DNA from: Hyphomicrobiales bacterium
GTDB taxonomy: Bacteria > Pseudomonadota > Alphaproteobacteria > Rhizobiales > Rhizobiaceae
Direction of reading: 5' to 3'
DNA length: 64,000 nucleotides
Assembly (NCBI GenBank): GCA_900471815.1
Contig: UICE01000007.1
Span: 310,001 to 374,000 of the forward strand
This document shows, piece after piece, positions 47,622-58,561 of this stretch. Every line of letters begins with the position of its first letter. The first letter of the stretch is position 1. The position numbers and the translations under genes were made by a program. Below the pieces are notes generated by a model that worked only from the letters and a program-made list of their open reading frames with translations, made no database searches and had not been told where the DNA came from.

Positions 47622-48710
47622 ATGGCTGAACTTGCTCTCAAAAATGTTGTCAAACGTTTCGGTAATTATGAAATTATCCACAATGCCAGCCTTGACGTGG
47701 CCGATGGCGAGTTCGTCGTTTTTGTCGGCCCGTCCGGTTGCGGCAAGTCTACCTTGTTGCGCATGATCGCCGGGCTTGAAACCATATCGGGCGGAGAAAT
47801 CCACATTGGCGGGACAATCGTCAATGATGTGGAGCCTGCTGATCGCGGCATTGCCATGGTCTTTCAATCCTATGCGCTCTACCCGCACATGACGGTCGAA
47901 GAGAATTTGGCCTTCGGATTGCGCATGACGGGAAACCCGAAGAAAGATACCGAGCGCCGGGTCCAGCGTGTTGCCGACATTTTGCAGATCAAGGAGTTGT
48001 TGAACCGGCGGCCAAGGCAACTTTCCGGCGGTCAGCGTCAGCGTGTTGCCATTGGCCGGGCTATTGTGCGCGAACCGCAAGTGTTTCTGTTCGACGAGCC
48101 ACTCTCCAACCTCGATGCGGAATTGAGGGTGCAAATGCGTGTTGAGATTGCCCGACTCCATAAGGAACTTGGGGCGACAATGATCTATGTTACCCACGAT
48201 CAAACAGAAGCGATGACGCTGGCTGACAAGATCGTCGTGCTGCGGGGTGGCAATATTGAGCAGATCGGTGCGCCGCTCGATCTTTATGACAATCCCGCCA
48301 ACCAGTTTGTGGCCGGTTTTGTCGGCTCGCCCAAGATGAATTTCATGAGCGGAGCGGTCATCGAAGCGCAGGGTCAAACAATTACTGTCGCTCTCTCAAA
48401 TCAGGGAAATGTACCAATCACCCTGCCGGTTGAAAATTTCGAACCCCGTATCGGCGAGAAAGTGACGCTTGGCATCCGTCCTGAACATTTTTTCAAAGCC
48501 GGCCAAGGCGATGCAGATCTGACGATCAAGGTCGATGTCGCCGAACATCTTGGCAATACCAGCTACGTCTACGCCAATGTGAGCAGCGGCGAACAAATCA
48601 TCATCGAACGCGAGGAATCCCGCAATGAAAGCAATCGCGACACTCTCACGGTCGCCATCAGGGCAAGCAACGTCTTCCTGTTCGACAATACCGGCAACAG
48701 AATCCGCTAA
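47622..48710 (+). CDS. sugar ABC transporter ATP-binding protein (UgpC/MsmK type)
   Basis: This 362-residue ATPase shows Walker [10 protein letters not shown] near 37, the signature [15 protein letters not shown], Walker [14 protein letters not shown], switch His in YVTHDQTEA and a C-terminal regulatory TOBE/OB region (about 240-355). It energises the CUT1 importer. The ATG at 47622 follows CGGAG with eight-base spacing. A small hairpin (48711-48717 with 48733-48739) sits directly after the stop, before the fused dehydrogenase gene. Confidence 0.95.
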   Translation: MAELALKNVVKRFGNYEIIHNASLDVADGEFVVFVGPSGCGKSTLLRMIAGLETISGGEIHIGGTIVNDVEPADRGIAMVFQSYALYPHMTVEENLAFGLRMTGNPKKDTERRVQRVADILQIKELLNRRPRQLSGGQRQRVAIGRAIVREPQVFLFDEPLSNLDAELRVQMRVEIARLHKELGATMIYVTHDQTEAMTLADKIVVLRGGNIEQIGAPLDLYDNPANQFVAGFVGSPKMNFMSGAVIEAQGQTITVALSNQGNVPITLPVENFEPRIGEKVTLGIRPEHFFKAGQGDADLTIKVDVAEHLGNTSYVYANVSSGEQIIIEREESRNESNRDTLTVAIRASNVFLFDNTGNRIR

Positions 48711-48856
48711 AAATCGGTCCGTAACCTAGGTGCCGATTTCGGAAATTCCGTTGCTCCAACGATCGCCACTCTGCGTCCGTCAGAATCCGGCGATCTAAGT
48801 CCAGCCGCGCCAACTCCCAAGGCAAAACCCGTCAAAAGTCCCAAGGAGGACATATC

Positions 48857-50863
48857 ATGAATGATACAAAGCTGATCCGCTGGGGCATTATCGGCCCAGG
48901 CAGCATCGCCAGAACCTTCGCCGATGGCATTGCCCATTCCCACTCCGGTCAACTCATCGCCATAGGTTCGCGTAACCCGGCCAACCCTCTGCTTGTGGAG
49001 CGTTTCCCAAACGCCCGTATTGTCCACGGCTATGAGGCTCTGTTAAATGAATCCGACATAGATGCGATCTACATCGCGACGCCCCATACCGGCCATGCGG
49101 AGTGGGCGATCAAGGCTCTGCGCGCGGGAAAACATGTGCTGGTGGAAAAGCCCATAGGCTTGAGCGCCTTCGAGGCGGAAGCCATTTTCCACGAGGCACG
49201 AAAGGCAGGTAAGTTTGCCGGGGAAGCGTTTATGTACCGGTTTCATCCACAAACCCGAAGATTGATAGAGCTCATCAAAGAGGGAGCCATTGGCGATCTT
49301 CGCATCATCCGGTCAAGTTTCGGGTTCAATATGGGGCGTGTACAACCGGACCATCGCCTCTTTGCAAATGCTACCGCTGGCGGCGGCATACTTGATGTTG
49401 GTTGTTATCCGGTCTCTATGGCGCGGCTGATTGCAGGAAGTATGGAAGGGAAGAATTTCCTTGAGCCTGAAGTTCTATTCGGCGCAGGCCATCTTGGCGA
49501 GACAGGCGTCGATGAATGGGCTTCAGCCATTCTCAAGTTTCCAAATGACGTGATCGCCGAAGTTTCCTGCTCCATTATGGCCGAGCAGGACAATACGCTT
49601 CGCATTATCGGTTCGCGCGGCAGGATTGAAGTCAAGGATTTCTGGTATGCCTCTGGTCAAAAGGGTGGTGTTGGCAAGCTGGAATTGTTCAAGTCCGATG
49701 GGACGCATGAAACGATTGAGATAAAAGAGGAACGCTGGCTTTATTCGTTCGAAGTTGATGCGGTAAGCGATGCTATCCATGGGGGACATCAACAATTTGC
49801 TGCCCCGGGTATGGAATGGGCTGATTCTATCGGCAATTTGCGGGTGCTTGATCAGTGGCGGGCGGCAATTGGTCTCGAATATACGGCCGAAAAAGCCGCT
49901 TCTCGCACAAAAACTATTTCTGGTGATGTGCTCAGGCCCGGCAACACTGTACCGAAACGGACCATAGCCGGCCTCGAAAAACCTCTATCTGCTGTCGCGC
50001 TCGGTTTCGAGTTCTTCCCAAACTTTGCGGCAGGCTCCCTAACCCTTGATGCCTATTACGCAGCCGGGGGAAATCTTTTCGATACGGCCTATATTTATGC
50101 CAATGGCAAGACTGAAGAGATTCTGGGTGACTGGCACACCAGTCGAGGCATTCCACGGCAAGAGATTGTCGTGATAGGAAAAGGTGCACATTCTCCACTC
50201 TGCTATCCAGACATGATCGGCAAGCAATTATCCCGTTCGCTTGACCGGCTCAAAACAGATCATGTCGATATCTATTTCATGCATCGCGACAATATCGATA
50301 TCCCGGTTGGAGAATTTGTCGATGCGATGGATGCAGAGGTAAAAGCAGGCCGTATTCGCGGACCTTTTGGCGGTTCGAACTGGACCCGCGAGCGGATGAA
50401 CGAAGCCATCGCCTATGCCGAAAAGAACGGCAAGACAGCGCCAGCGGCATTGTCCAATAATTTTTCCCTCGCTGAAATGCTTGTGCCGATATGGGATGGT
50501 TGTGTAGCAGCATCGGATGATACATGGAAAAATTGGCTTGATGCCACGCAGATTCCCAATTTCGCCTGGTCCAGCCAGGGACGCGGCTTTTTCACAGAGC
50601 GGGCAGGGCGCGACAAGCGTGATGACGAAGAGCTTGTGCGGGTGTGGTATTCTGAAAAGAATTTCGACCGACGTGAAAGGGCATATGAGCTGGCCAAAAA
50701 GCTTGGTCGCAGCCCTATCCACATCGCGCTCGCCTATGTGCTTGCACAACCCTTTCCCGTTATCCCATTGATCGGACCCCGCAATCTCGATGAACTCGAA
50801 GACAGCCTGTCGGCGCTCAATATAGAATTGACGCCGGAAGAGGTTAAATGGCTTGAAGGATAG
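48857..50863 (+). CDS. fusion of Gfo/Idh/MocA dehydrogenase and aldo/keto reductase
   Basis: This 668-residue protein joins two oxidoreductases in one frame. Residues 1 to about 340 are a Gfo/Idh/MocA dehydrogenase: Rossmann start WGIIGPGSIARTF, signature Glu97-Lys98-Pro99 and GGGILDVGCYPVSMAR. Residues about 365-668 are an aldo-keto reductase barrel with a complete tetrad (Asp409, Tyr414, Lys442, His476) and the NADP-binding end IPLIGPRNLDELEDS. The two linked active sites could carry out an oxidation and a reduction in series on the imported sugar. It follows the importer genes by 146 bases on the same strand and is probably part of that operon. The frame is continuous with no sign of sequencing error at the joint. 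Confidence 0.9.
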   Translation: MNDTKLIRWGIIGPGSIARTFADGIAHSHSGQLIAIGSRNPANPLLVERFPNARIVHGYEALLNESDIDAIYIATPHTGHAEWAIKALRAGKHVLVEKPIGLSAFEAEAIFHEARKAGKFAGEAFMYRFHPQTRRLIELIKEGAIGDLRIIRSSFGFNMGRVQPDHRLFANATAGGGILDVGCYPVSMARLIAGSMEGKNFLEPEVLFGAGHLGETGVDEWASAILKFPNDVIAEVSCSIMAEQDNTLRIIGSRGRIEVKDFWYASGQKGGVGKLELFKSDGTHETIEIKEERWLYSFEVDAVSDAIHGGHQQFAAPGMEWADSIGNLRVLDQWRAAIGLEYTAEKAASRTKTISGDVLRPGNTVPKRTIAGLEKPLSAVALGFEFFPNFAAGSLTLDAYYAAGGNLFDTAYIYANGKTEEILGDWHTSRGIPRQEIVVIGKGAHSPLCYPDMIGKQLSRSLDRLKTDHVDIYFMHRDNIDIPVGEFVDAMDAEVKAGRIRGPFGGSNWTRERMNEAIAYAEKNGKTAPAALSNNFSLAEMLVPIWDGCVAASDDTWKNWLDATQIPNFAWSSQGRGFFTERAGRDKRDDEELVRVWYSEKNFDRRERAYELAKKLGRSPIHIALAYVLAQPFPVIPLIGPRNLDELEDSLSALNIELTPEEVKWLEG

Positions 50864-50986
50864 TGTTTATCGGGCACCTCGGCCGGATGGTAGTTGATTG
50901 CCGTCCGGCCGAGCTGACGCATGACAACAAGCAACCCTGTTGCAGATCAATCGTCCAAACTCGGTTAAGACATCAGCAGGTAACAA

Positions 50987-51013
50987 AAAAGCCCGGATAA
51001 ACCGGGCCTTTTG
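50987..51013 (-). terminator. terminator of tRNA-Leu
   Basis: GCCCGG (50991-50996) pairs with CCGGGC (51002-51007) over a five-base loop. On the minus strand it is followed by six T residues, 42 bases after the tRNA 3' end. It can also act on transcripts from the fusion gene. Confidence 0.8.
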
Positions 51014-51054
51014 AGTGTTTCCAACAGGTCATGGGACCTGTCTGAAAAGAGAAT

Positions 51055-51139
51055 TGGTGCCCAGAAGAGGACTCGAACCTCCACGCCTTGCGGCACACGG
51101 ACCTGAACCGTGCGCGTCTACCAATTCCGCCATCTGGGC
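51055..51139 (-). tRNA. tRNA-Leu (anticodon CAG)
   Basis: Read on the minus strand, the 85-base gene folds as a class II tRNA. The seven-base-pair acceptor stem is GCCCAGA/TCTGGGC, the D arm contains GGTAGACGC, and the anticodon loop TTCAGGT gives CAG for leucine CUG codons. A long variable arm and GGTTCGAGTCC in the T arm follow, and CCA is encoded at 51055-51057. A terminator follows. Confidence 0.97.
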
Positions 51140-51317
51140 AGCGCGTCTCATCTAAGGGGCGCTCAAGAGTCTGTCAATGCATATATTGGCCAATATCGGG
51201 CATTCATTGTTAAATTGAATGCCACGACAAGTGTGGGACAATTTCGGAAACGCAATACATGATTCCCGAGCGCTGTTTGCATGGTGAAGCGGCGGAATCG
51301 CTCAGCCGCTTGAACGA

Positions 51318-51938
51318 TTACCCTGCTAGCACTTCCTTCGATGCGATCGTCGAGTCGGCATTAAGCTTGTAGACAATCGGTACGCCTGTGGCGAGTTCCT
51401 GCGCTACGATCTCTTCGCCTGTCAGGCCGTCGAGCGCCATGATCAGCGCGCGCAATGAATTGCCATGCGCAGCCACCAGAACTGTTTCGCCGCGCAGGAC
51501 GTGGGGTTGAATCTCGTGAAGATAATACGGCCAAACGCGAGCGCCGGTATCGCGCAGGCTCTCGCCTCCGGGTGGTGGCACGTCATAGGAACGGCGCCAG
51601 ATATGCACCTGATCTTCGCCCCATTTGGCACGCGCGTCATCCTTGTTGAGACCGGAGAGATCGCCATAATCGCGTTCATTCAAGGCCTGATCGCGGATGG
51701 TTTGAAGACCGGTCTGACCAACCTCTTCGAGTATGTGCTGTAGGGTGTTTTGCGCGCGCGAAAGGACGGAAGTGTAAGCAATATCGAATTTCAGACCCTT
51801 TGCCTTCAAGCGTTTGCCGGCGTCCTTGGCTTCTTCGTGGCCGAGCTCAGTCAGAGCCGGATCACGCCAGCCTGTGAAAAGATTTTTCAAGTTCCATTCG
51901 CTCTGGCCATGGCGAACGAGGACGAGGGTTCCGGACAT
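51318..51938 (-). CDS. gpmA: 2,3-bisphosphoglycerate-dependent phosphoglycerate mutase
   Basis: This 206-residue cofactor-dependent mutase interconverts 3- and 2-phosphoglycerate in glycolysis. The phospho-acceptor is His10 in [10 protein letters not shown], with the second histidine in [12 protein letters not shown] and the Arg/Glu set in [13 protein letters not shown]. It is shorter than the E. coli enzyme (about 250), as usual for alphaproteobacteria. It is the last protein gene of a minus-strand run mgsA-glk-MsbA-like-dapB-gpmA and lies 26 bases after dapB. Confidence 0.96.
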   Translation of the reverse strand: MSGTLVLVRHGQSEWNLKNLFTGWRDPALTELGHEEAKDAGKRLKAKGLKFDIAYTSVLSRAQNTLQHILEEVGQTGLQTIRDQALNERDYGDLSGLNKDDARAKWGEDQVHIWRRSYDVPPPGGESLRDTGARVWPYYLHEIQPHVLRGETVLVAAHGNSLRALIMALDGLTGEEIVAQELATGVPIVYKLNADSTIASKEVLAG

Positions 51939-51964
51939 TCTGAAGACTCCTTTTAAGGCAGTAT

Positions 51965-52801
51965 TTAGTTGGAAATGCTTTGATCGCTGAGGCCAAGCAC
52001 ATCGAGCATGGAGTAAAGACCAGGCTTGCGGCCTTTGCCCCAAAGTGCGGCCTTGATTGCGCCGCGTGCAAAGATAGTGCGGTCCTCCGCATGGTGGGAC
52101 AGCGTGATGCGCTCGCCTTCACCCGCAAGAATGACAGAGTGGTCACCGACCACCGAGCCGCCGCGCAAGGTGGCGAAACCGATCGTCCCAGTCTGTCGGG
52201 GGCCGGTATGTCCGTCGCGCACGCGAACACTGTGCTGGCTAAGGCCGATCTCCCGGCCATCAGCAGCCGCTTCTCCAAGCAGCAGGGCTGTGCCTGATGG
52301 CGCATCGACCTTATGTTTGTGGTGCATTTCAAGAATCTCGATATCGAATTCTTCACCCAGTGCTTTTGCTGCCTGTTTGACCAGAACGCCAAGCAGATTG
52401 ACACCAAGACTCATATTGCCTGATTTGACGACCACTGCATGGCGCGCTGCGGCATCAATCTTGGCATTATCCTCAGCGGAGCAGCCCGTCGTGCCAATCA
52501 CATGAATGATACGCGCTTGTGCAGCCAATTCGGCAAATTCAATGGTCGCGGCAGGGGTGGTAAAATCAAGCACGCCCTCAACGCCGACAAAAACAGAAAG
52601 CGCGTCATCGGTAATTGGAATACCGAGGTGACCAACGCCGGCAAGTTCGCCTGCATCCTGACCGATATGCGGCGAGCCAGAGCGCTCTATGGCACCGGCA
52701 AGTGTGGCGCCCGGTGTCGCTTGTATGATGCGAATCAAGGTCTGCCCCATGCGCCCGCCAGCACCGGTTACGGCAAGCTTCATCGGATTTTCTATGCTCA
52801 T
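51965..52801 (-). CDS. dapB: 4-hydroxy-tetrahydrodipicolinate reductase
   Basis: This 278-residue NAD(P)H-dependent enzyme makes tetrahydrodipicolinate for lysine and diaminopimelate synthesis. It shows the nucleotide loop [13 protein letters not shown], the catalytic [15 protein letters not shown] with the active His and Lys, and the C-terminal [15 protein letters not shown]. An ATG at 52801 overlaps the stop of the upstream exporter gene by four bases; an internal ATG at 52783 starts at the usual N-terminus. Both are possible. gpmA follows. Confidence 0.96.
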   Translation of the reverse strand: MSIENPMKLAVTGAGGRMGQTLIRIIQATPGATLAGAIERSGSPHIGQDAGELAGVGHLGIPITDDALSVFVGVEGVLDFTTPAATIEFAELAAQARIIHVIGTTGCSAEDNAKIDAAARHAVVVKSGNMSLGVNLLGVLVKQAAKALGEEFDIEILEMHHKHKVDAPSGTALLLGEAAADGREIGLSQHSVRVRDGHTGPRQTGTIGFATLRGGSVVGDHSVILAGEGERITLSHHAEDRTIFARGAIKAALWGKGRKPGLYSMLDVLGLSDQSISN

Positions 52802-54642
52802 TCCGTTGGTCCCATGCGTTCGGCAGTCTCGTCTTCATCCATAAGAATAATGGGTGACTCATCCTTGCCCTGCAATTGATAGAAGCGCGCGTAAACGCCA
52901 TTTGGCCGGGCAAGCAAGGTTTCATGAACGCCTTCTTCCACAACCCGTCCCGCTTCCATAACGACAATATGATCCGCGTTGACAATAGTCGAAAGACGAT
53001 GGGCGATGACGATGGTTGTGCGGCCCTGCATGCTGCGTTCAAGAGCCTGTTGTACGCGCTTTTCGGATTCATTATCGAGCGCTGAAGTGGCCTCATCGAG
53101 CAGGAGAATGGACGCATTGCGGACAATGGCGCGCGCAATGGAAAGGCGCTGCCGTTGACCGCCTGAAAGCGTTATACCGTTTTCGCCCACTTCGGTGCCG
53201 TAGCTTTGCGGCTGCTTGATAATGAACTCATCGGCATTGGCAAGTTTGGCCGCCTCGATAACCTCTTCATCAGTCGCGTCGGGACGTCCGTAGCGAATAT
53301 TGTCGGCAATAGTGCCCTCGAATAAATAGGGTTGCTGCGAGACATAAGCGATGGATTGGCGCAGCGACCGCTTGCTGACATGGGCAATATCCTGGCCGTC
53401 AACCAGAATACGTCCACCATCAATATCATAGAAGCGCTGAACGAGACCGATCAGTGTCGATTTACCGGCGCCCGATGCACCGACAATTGCGGTGGTCTTG
53501 CCTGCATCTGCGGTGAAGCTGACATTGTGGAGAACCTGAATGCCATTGCCATAACCGAAGCTCACATTATCGAATTGAACCTCGCCATTGGGCACCGTAA
53601 TCGGCACGGCGCCGATGCTATCTGCCTGACGCGGCTCAATGTCGAGAATTTCATAGATCATGCGGGCGTTAACGAGCGAGCGCTCAAGGCCAACCTGCAC
53701 ACGGGCAAGACGGCGAACCGGGTCATAGGCGAGGAGCACAGCGGTGATAAAGCTGAACATGGCGCCGGGAGGCTGTGCATCATAAACGGCGCGGAAGCCC
53801 GTATACATGATCATTGATGCAATGGCTGTACCCGCAATGAGCTCTGTCACGGGAGTCAGCCGCTCGGACACGCGTGAAATCTTATTGGCTCGCTCCTCGG
53901 CGCGTGTGATCAATTTGCTGATCTTGCCGCGCAACTGGTCTTCCATGGTGAAAGCCTTGACGATGGCTATCCCTTGCGTAGCCTCTTGCATCGCGCCCAA
54001 AAGGTGTGAATTCAGGGTCACTGATTCACGATGAATGACCCGCAGGCGCTTGGTCAGGTAACGGACGGTGAGGAGCACTGGTGGGCCGATCAGCAAAGCG
54101 AACAGCGATAGCAGCGGGTCGAGCAGGATCATTGTGCCGACAAGAGCGATCAGGGTTGGAATATCCTTGCCGATTGTCGTGACCACAATATCAAGAAGCT
54201 CACGAACGCCACCAATATTCTGATTGATCCGCGCCGCCAGCTGTGCGGAACGCGTATCGTGATAAAAGTCGAGCCCAAGCTTCATCAGATGGTCAAAAAT
54301 GCGATGCTGGTAACGCGCCACAATGCTGTTACCGACTTTTGCCATCGTTACTGATTGTACATAGGTCGCGACGCCGCGGATAACGAACGCGGCAAGAATG
54401 CCGAGGCTGATCGGTATGATGAGGTCTTCGCGGCGCTCATAATAGATTTTGTTGATTACATCCTTAAAGATATAGGCAACAAAAGCGGTACTTAGCGCCA
54501 CGGCCAGCATTGCGAAAACTGCAACAGTGTATGAAGAGCGATGCTGCCGGACATTCTCGCCAAGCACCCTGCCGACGACGCGCCTGGCCTCGGTCGGGTC
54601 GATTTTGTTCTTCTTGGGTACACCATTCATGACAGGCGGCAA
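52798..54642 (-). CDS. MsbA-like ABC exporter (fused permease-ATPase)
   Basis: This 614-residue half-transporter has a six-helix exporter domain (about 35-350) and a C-terminal ATPase. The ATPase carries Walker [10 protein letters not shown] near 395, signature [15 protein letters not shown] and Walker [13 protein letters not shown]. It resembles MsbA-type lipid flippases and related exporters, working as a dimer in the inner membrane. The acidic C-terminal tail ([12 protein letters not shown]) is short. It overlaps dapB by four bases, so the two are coupled despite their unrelated roles. The exported molecule is not known; lipid A precursor is one option. Confidence 0.88.
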   Translation of the reverse strand: MPPVMNGVPKKNKIDPTEARRVVGRVLGENVRQHRSSYTVAVFAMLAVALSTAFVAYIFKDVINKIYYERREDLIIPISLGILAAFVIRGVATYVQSVTMAKVGNSIVARYQHRIFDHLMKLGLDFYHDTRSAQLAARINQNIGGVRELLDIVVTTIGKDIPTLIALVGTMILLDPLLSLFALLIGPPVLLTVRYLTKRLRVIHRESVTLNSHLLGAMQEATQGIAIVKAFTMEDQLRGKISKLITRAEERANKISRVSERLTPVTELIAGTAIASMIMYTGFRAVYDAQPPGAMFSFITAVLLAYDPVRRLARVQVGLERSLVNARMIYEILDIEPRQADSIGAVPITVPNGEVQFDNVSFGYGNGIQVLHNVSFTADAGKTTAIVGASGAGKSTLIGLVQRFYDIDGGRILVDGQDIAHVSKRSLRQSIAYVSQQPYLFEGTIADNIRYGRPDATDEEVIEAAKLANADEFIIKQPQSYGTEVGENGITLSGGQRQRLSIARAIVRNASILLLDEATSALDNESEKRVQQALERSMQGRTTIVIAHRLSTIVNADHIVVMEAGRVVEEGVHETLLARPNGVYARFYQLQGKDESPIILMDEDETAERMGPTE

Positions 54643-54808
54643 CTCGCTGGTACTAAAATGTCAGGCAAACCTCCTTTTGCAGGAAGTTTGCCGCGTGATC
54701 TTGTCCCTATAGCGTTATTGCCTCGCCTTGCCTATCGGTTTTGCCCCGTTTGGCGGAATGCGGCGGGCAGTGTTGCCTTGATGCCCCAGAAAGGGTTCAG
54801 CGAACAGT

Positions 54809-55837
54809 TCAGCCTTGGCGCCAGCGACGACCCTCAGTAGCAACGCCGAATCGGGCTGGTGTGCGGGCAAATGCAGACAGACCGCTTAAGGCTGCCAGAG
54901 GATGCGTAATGATATAAACCGGTGTTTCGCGTAATATTTGCTGGTGCGGGGCCTTATCTTCAAAAGCTTCGCGGAAGGCCGGATTTTTTAGCGGCTCCAC
55001 GATCTTTTGAACGATGCCACCGGCGAGATATACACCACCGCGCGCCATGAAAGTCAGAGCAAAATCGCCCGCCAGACGGCCAAGATAGGTGACGAAAAGA
55101 GCCAGGGTTTCCTTCGCTTCCGGAGATTCACCGGAAAGACCAGCGGCAGTTATGTCGGCAGGCGTTTCAAGCGCTGGTTCCGTTCCACCAACCTTGCAAA
55201 TGGCGCGATAGATATTCTGAAGTCCGCGCCCGCAAAGCAGTTGTTCGCCGGAAATGCGGCCATCAATATGCTCGATATGAGGGAAAAGTTCGAGATCGCG
55301 TTCAGTACGCGGACCCATATCCACATGACCACCTTCACCAGGGACAGGAACCCAGCTTGCGCGAGAACGAACCATGCCGGCAACCCCAAGACCAGTGCCG
55401 GGCCCGAGCACCGCACGGCTGCCATGCGGATCACCCGCGCCACCGCCAAGCTTTTCAAGATGCTTTGGCTCAAGCGAAACAACGGCAAGTGCCTGCGCCT
55501 CGAAATCGTTGATGACGGTAATGTCCGAGAGGCCAAGTGTCTCCATCATCTGGCGCGGCTTGACGACCCAGGCGCAATTGGTCAGGTCGATCTCGTCACC
55601 TTCGACAGGACCAGCAATGGCAAGCACTGCAGAACGTGGCTGGATCGAGGTGTGGTCAAGGATCGCGTTCTGGATAGCTTCATCAATAGTTGAAAAATCG
55701 GCAGTTTGCAGAACCGGAAATTCCTTCGGCTCTGCATAGGCATCGACAAGGATTGCGAAGCGCGCATTGGTACCGCCAATATCCCCGACCAGAATCGGAA
55801 ATTTCATGATGTGGTCGGTATCTGCCTGTGTAACCAT
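54809..55837 (-). CDS. glk: glucokinase
   Basis: This 342-residue ROK-unrelated, Glk-type glucokinase phosphorylates glucose with ATP. The phosphate loop [13 protein letters not shown], the glucose-binding LTNCAWVV region, [10 protein letters not shown] and the [17 protein letters not shown] metal-site stretch are present. Length and ends match the Brucella enzyme I know. The start at 55837 is chosen because homologues extend a few residues before [11 protein letters not shown]. It follows mgsA by 15 bases and is likely in one operon with it. Confidence 0.96.
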   Translation of the reverse strand: MVTQADTDHIMKFPILVGDIGGTNARFAILVDAYAEPKEFPVLQTADFSTIDEAIQNAILDHTSIQPRSAVLAIAGPVEGDEIDLTNCAWVVKPRQMMETLGLSDITVINDFEAQALAVVSLEPKHLEKLGGGAGDPHGSRAVLGPGTGLGVAGMVRSRASWVPVPGEGGHVDMGPRTERDLELFPHIEHIDGRISGEQLLCGRGLQNIYRAICKVGGTEPALETPADITAAGLSGESPEAKETLALFVTYLGRLAGDFALTFMARGGVYLAGGIVQKIVEPLKNPAFREAFEDKAPHQQILRETPVYIITHPLAALSGLSAFARTPARFGVATEGRRWRQG

Positions 55838-55852
55838 TATCGCTTTCCTGTC

Positions 55853-56308
55853 TTAAATGCCACGCGAGCCTTTATCCTGATCGGACACATAGCGCATCAA
55901 TGTATTGTCGGCCGCGTCATCCCGTAGCAAGCCTCTTTTTTGTACCAGAACCTCAGCTGTGGCCCGGTTCAATGCCATGGGAATATCGTAAACGCTGGCA
56001 AGCCGCATCAGTGCTTTTACATCAACATCGTGTGGCAAAGGTGACAACGGGTCGACGAAAAATATAAGCCCGTCAATTCGTCCTTCCGCAATCAACGCAC
56101 CGATCTGCTGATCGCCGCCAAGCGGTCCGCTCTTTACGCGGGCGATTGTCAGTGAGGGACACGCTTCCTGTATCAGGCGGCCGGTCGTGCCGGTCGCGAC
56201 GATGTCACATGGTGCAAGCAAGGCCTCATAATTGCGCGCAAACGCCACCATGTCGTCCTTCTTCTGGTCATGGGCAATCAACGCAAGGCGGAATGGCTGT
56301 GTCATCAA
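55853..56308 (-). CDS. mgsA: methylglyoxal synthase
   Basis: This 151-residue enzyme turns dihydroxyacetone phosphate into methylglyoxal and phosphate, bypassing lower glycolysis when phosphate is short. Family segments are [11 protein letters not shown] at the front, TGTTGRLIQ, the phosphate-binding [11 protein letters not shown] and [14 protein letters not shown] with the catalytic aspartate region. A start one codon later is equally possible. The pairing with glucokinase upstream of glycolytic gpmA is consistent with control of sugar flux. Confidence 0.96.
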   Translation of the reverse strand: MMTQPFRLALIAHDQKKDDMVAFARNYEALLAPCDIVATGTTGRLIQEACPSLTIARVKSGPLGGDQQIGALIAEGRIDGLIFFVDPLSPLPHDVDVKALMRLASVYDIPMALNRATAEVLVQKRGLLRDDAADNTLMRYVSDQDKGSRGI

Positions 56309-56394
56309 AACTCTTTTTCGGGTGGGGCCCTAAATCGATTGAAACTCTATAAACAATTCACGTCGCCGTGAAAAGGGCAGAGCACAAAAAGACC

Positions 56395-57399
56395 TCAAGG
56401 CTTTTGACCGGGAACCGGAACGTCTTCTGGAAAGTCCTGGCTGGTATCTGTAGATGCCTGCGGAACCTTCGCACCAACGCCAAGCGTAACCTCTTCAACC
56501 GATTTTGGCCCGGGTGCATTCAGTATCTGGGCGCAAAGCTTCGGTAGGTCCGAGAGCATCATGACCTTGGGCTTGACCGGGTTTTTGGGTGGAGGTGCTT
56601 TCTTCCACGGCTCATCGGTGAACCACCAGGCCAAAGGTTTGCCGCAGCCATCATCAGTCCCTGTCGGCTCCTGTGCTTTGCATTCGGGAGATCCGGGCTG
56701 GCATTTGATGCGCACATGGAAATGATAATAGTGACCCCAATAGGGACGTACTTTGTTCAGCCAGCTACGGTCGCCCTGCACGCTGTCACACAGCTTTTTC
56801 TTGATGCCGGGGTGGACAAAAATCCGCTCAACCTCAGGGTAACTCGCAGCGCGTTTCAAAAGAGCCGTGCGACTTGCACTCCATTTATCAGGGTCAACAA
56901 AAAGCGTGTCCCCTTGAAGCATGGACTTCGCCTCCACCGTCTCACGTTCCTGATTGGTGAAGCGGCGTTTCGGCATCGGAGTCAGCCAGATATCGGCATC
57001 AAGCCCTACCTGATGCGAAGCATGACCGGTCAACATCGGACCGCCACGTGGCTGCGAAATATCGCCAACCAGTAGGCCGGGCCAGCCGTCCTTGGCGAAA
57101 GCATCACGGGCTAGCCGTTCCAGAAGGGCGATCATGCGCGGATGGCCCCAATTGCGATTTCGCGACAGACGCATGACCTGCCAGGCCGGTCCATCCACGG
57201 GCAATGCAACGCCGCCTGCAAGGCAACCCTTGGCGTAAAAACCGGTTGATTGCGGTGCTCCGAGACTGGGCAATGATTGCGAGCCGAACAAGCGCTTTGC
57301 AGGCCCGTCTTCGGCGACAGCATTGAGTGTGCTTGCTAGCGAAACTAATATGCCAACAGCAAAGGAGAGCAGAGTTTTTGATATCATTTTATTGTCCAA
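56395..57399 (-). CDS. mepA: penicillin-insensitive murein endopeptidase
   Basis: This 334-residue periplasmic zinc peptidase cuts D-Ala-mDAP cross-links in peptidoglycan. A signal peptide (LLSFAVGILVSLAST, cleavage near AVA at about 29) precedes the MepA domain with zinc-site motifs GHASHQVGLDADIW and YWGHYYHFHVRIKC. The C-terminal quarter is a proline-rich extension after the catalytic domain (KKAPPPKNPVKPK). It is a single-gene unit, divergent from the alcohol dehydrogenase gene. Confidence 0.95.
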   Translation of the reverse strand: MDNKMISKTLLSFAVGILVSLASTLNAVAEDGPAKRLFGSQSLPSLGAPQSTGFYAKGCLAGGVALPVDGPAWQVMRLSRNRNWGHPRMIALLERLARDAFAKDGWPGLLVGDISQPRGGPMLTGHASHQVGLDADIWLTPMPKRRFTNQERETVEAKSMLQGDTLFVDPDKWSASRTALLKRAASYPEVERIFVHPGIKKKLCDSVQGDRSWLNKVRPYWGHYYHFHVRIKCQPGSPECKAQEPTGTDDGCGKPLAWWFTDEPWKKAPPPKNPVKPKVMMLSDLPKLCAQILNAPGPKSVEEVTLGVGAKVPQASTDTSQDFPEDVPVPGQKP

Positions 57400-57508
57400 T
57401 GGATGGGAAGCAAAATTGCTTCGGTCATCCGAGCTTTATGATGGCAAGATTCGCATGAAACCCGCAATATGGAAACAAATTTAGGTTTGATTCGGTGGGG
57501 TCCGCATT

Positions 57509-58552
57509 ATGAGAGCAGTCATTTTCGAGCAGTTTGGACATCCGCCCCGCGTGCAGAACGTTATGGATCCCGAACCTGCCGCAAGCGGCGTTGTGGTGAA
57601 AGTTGAAGCGACCGGACTTTGCCGCAGTGATTGGCATGGCTGGATGGGGCATGATGCGGATATTGTTCTGCCGCACGTGCCAGGACATGAGCTTGCGGGA
57701 ACAATTGAAGCTATTGGCAAACATGTGACAGGATGGAAAATCGGCCAGCGCGTAACAGTGCCTTTTGTTGGCGGTTGCGGACATTGTTTTGAGTGTAATT
57801 CGGGCAATCATCAGGTTTGTGAAAGTCAGTTTCAGCCCGGCTTCACCGCATGGGGCTCTTTCGCGGAATATGTCGCGCTCGACTTCGCCGATACCAATCT
57901 TGTCGCCCTGCCGGATTCGCTGGATTTTGCCACGGCGGCAAGTCTTGGCTGCCGATTTGTGACCTCTTTCCGCGCCATTGTCGACCAGGCGAAAGTGAAG
58001 CCAGGCGAATGGGTGGCAGTGCATGGATGCGGCGGGGTGGGCCTCTCCGCAATTATGATTGCCACTGCGATGGGCGCGAATGTTGTTGCGGTCGACTTGT
58101 CCGAAGAGAAGCTTGCTTTTGCCCGAGAATTAGGGGCTGTCGCTTCTGTCAATGGACGTGAGAAACAAGATGTTATTGGCGTAATCCGAGAGATTACCAA
58201 GGGTGGTGCCCATGTTTCCATAGACGCACTGGGGCACCCCACAACATGCTTTAATTCAATCGCGAATCTGCGTCGCCGTGGCCGTCATGTGCAGGTGGGA
58301 CTAATGCTTGGTGGTCACGCACACTCTCCCATTCCCATGGATAAGGTCATTGCGCATGAGCTTGAAATATATGGCAGCCATGGCATGCAGGCCTTTCGGT
58401 ATAATGCCCTGATGGACATGCTGGAGACTGGCAAGCTCAAACCTCAAAGATTGATTGGCAAGGAAATCACCTTGGATGACGCGCCAGCGGCCCTGATGGC
58501 GATGGACCGCTTTGAAGGCATCGGAATCAATGTAATTACGAGTTTTCGCTAA
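57509..58552 (+). CDS. zinc-dependent alcohol dehydrogenase family protein
   Basis: This 347-residue medium-chain dehydrogenase has catalytic zinc ligands in [12 protein letters not shown] and [12 protein letters not shown]. Structural zinc cysteines lie in [16 protein letters not shown], and the NAD fold has [13 protein letters not shown]. Similar enzymes oxidise short alcohols or polyols. It is a single gene, divergent from mepA and convergent with the epimerase-like gene. The substrate is unknown. Confidence 0.9.
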   Translation: MRAVIFEQFGHPPRVQNVMDPEPAASGVVVKVEATGLCRSDWHGWMGHDADIVLPHVPGHELAGTIEAIGKHVTGWKIGQRVTVPFVGGCGHCFECNSGNHQVCESQFQPGFTAWGSFAEYVALDFADTNLVALPDSLDFATAASLGCRFVTSFRAIVDQAKVKPGEWVAVHGCGGVGLSAIMIATAMGANVVAVDLSEEKLAFARELGAVASVNGREKQDVIGVIREITKGGAHVSIDALGHPTTCFNSIANLRRRGRHVQVGLMLGGHAHSPIPMDKVIAHELEIYGSHGMQAFRYNALMDMLETGKLKPQRLIGKEITLDDAPAALMAMDRFEGIGINVITSFR

Positions 58553-58561
58553 ATGCAGGCG

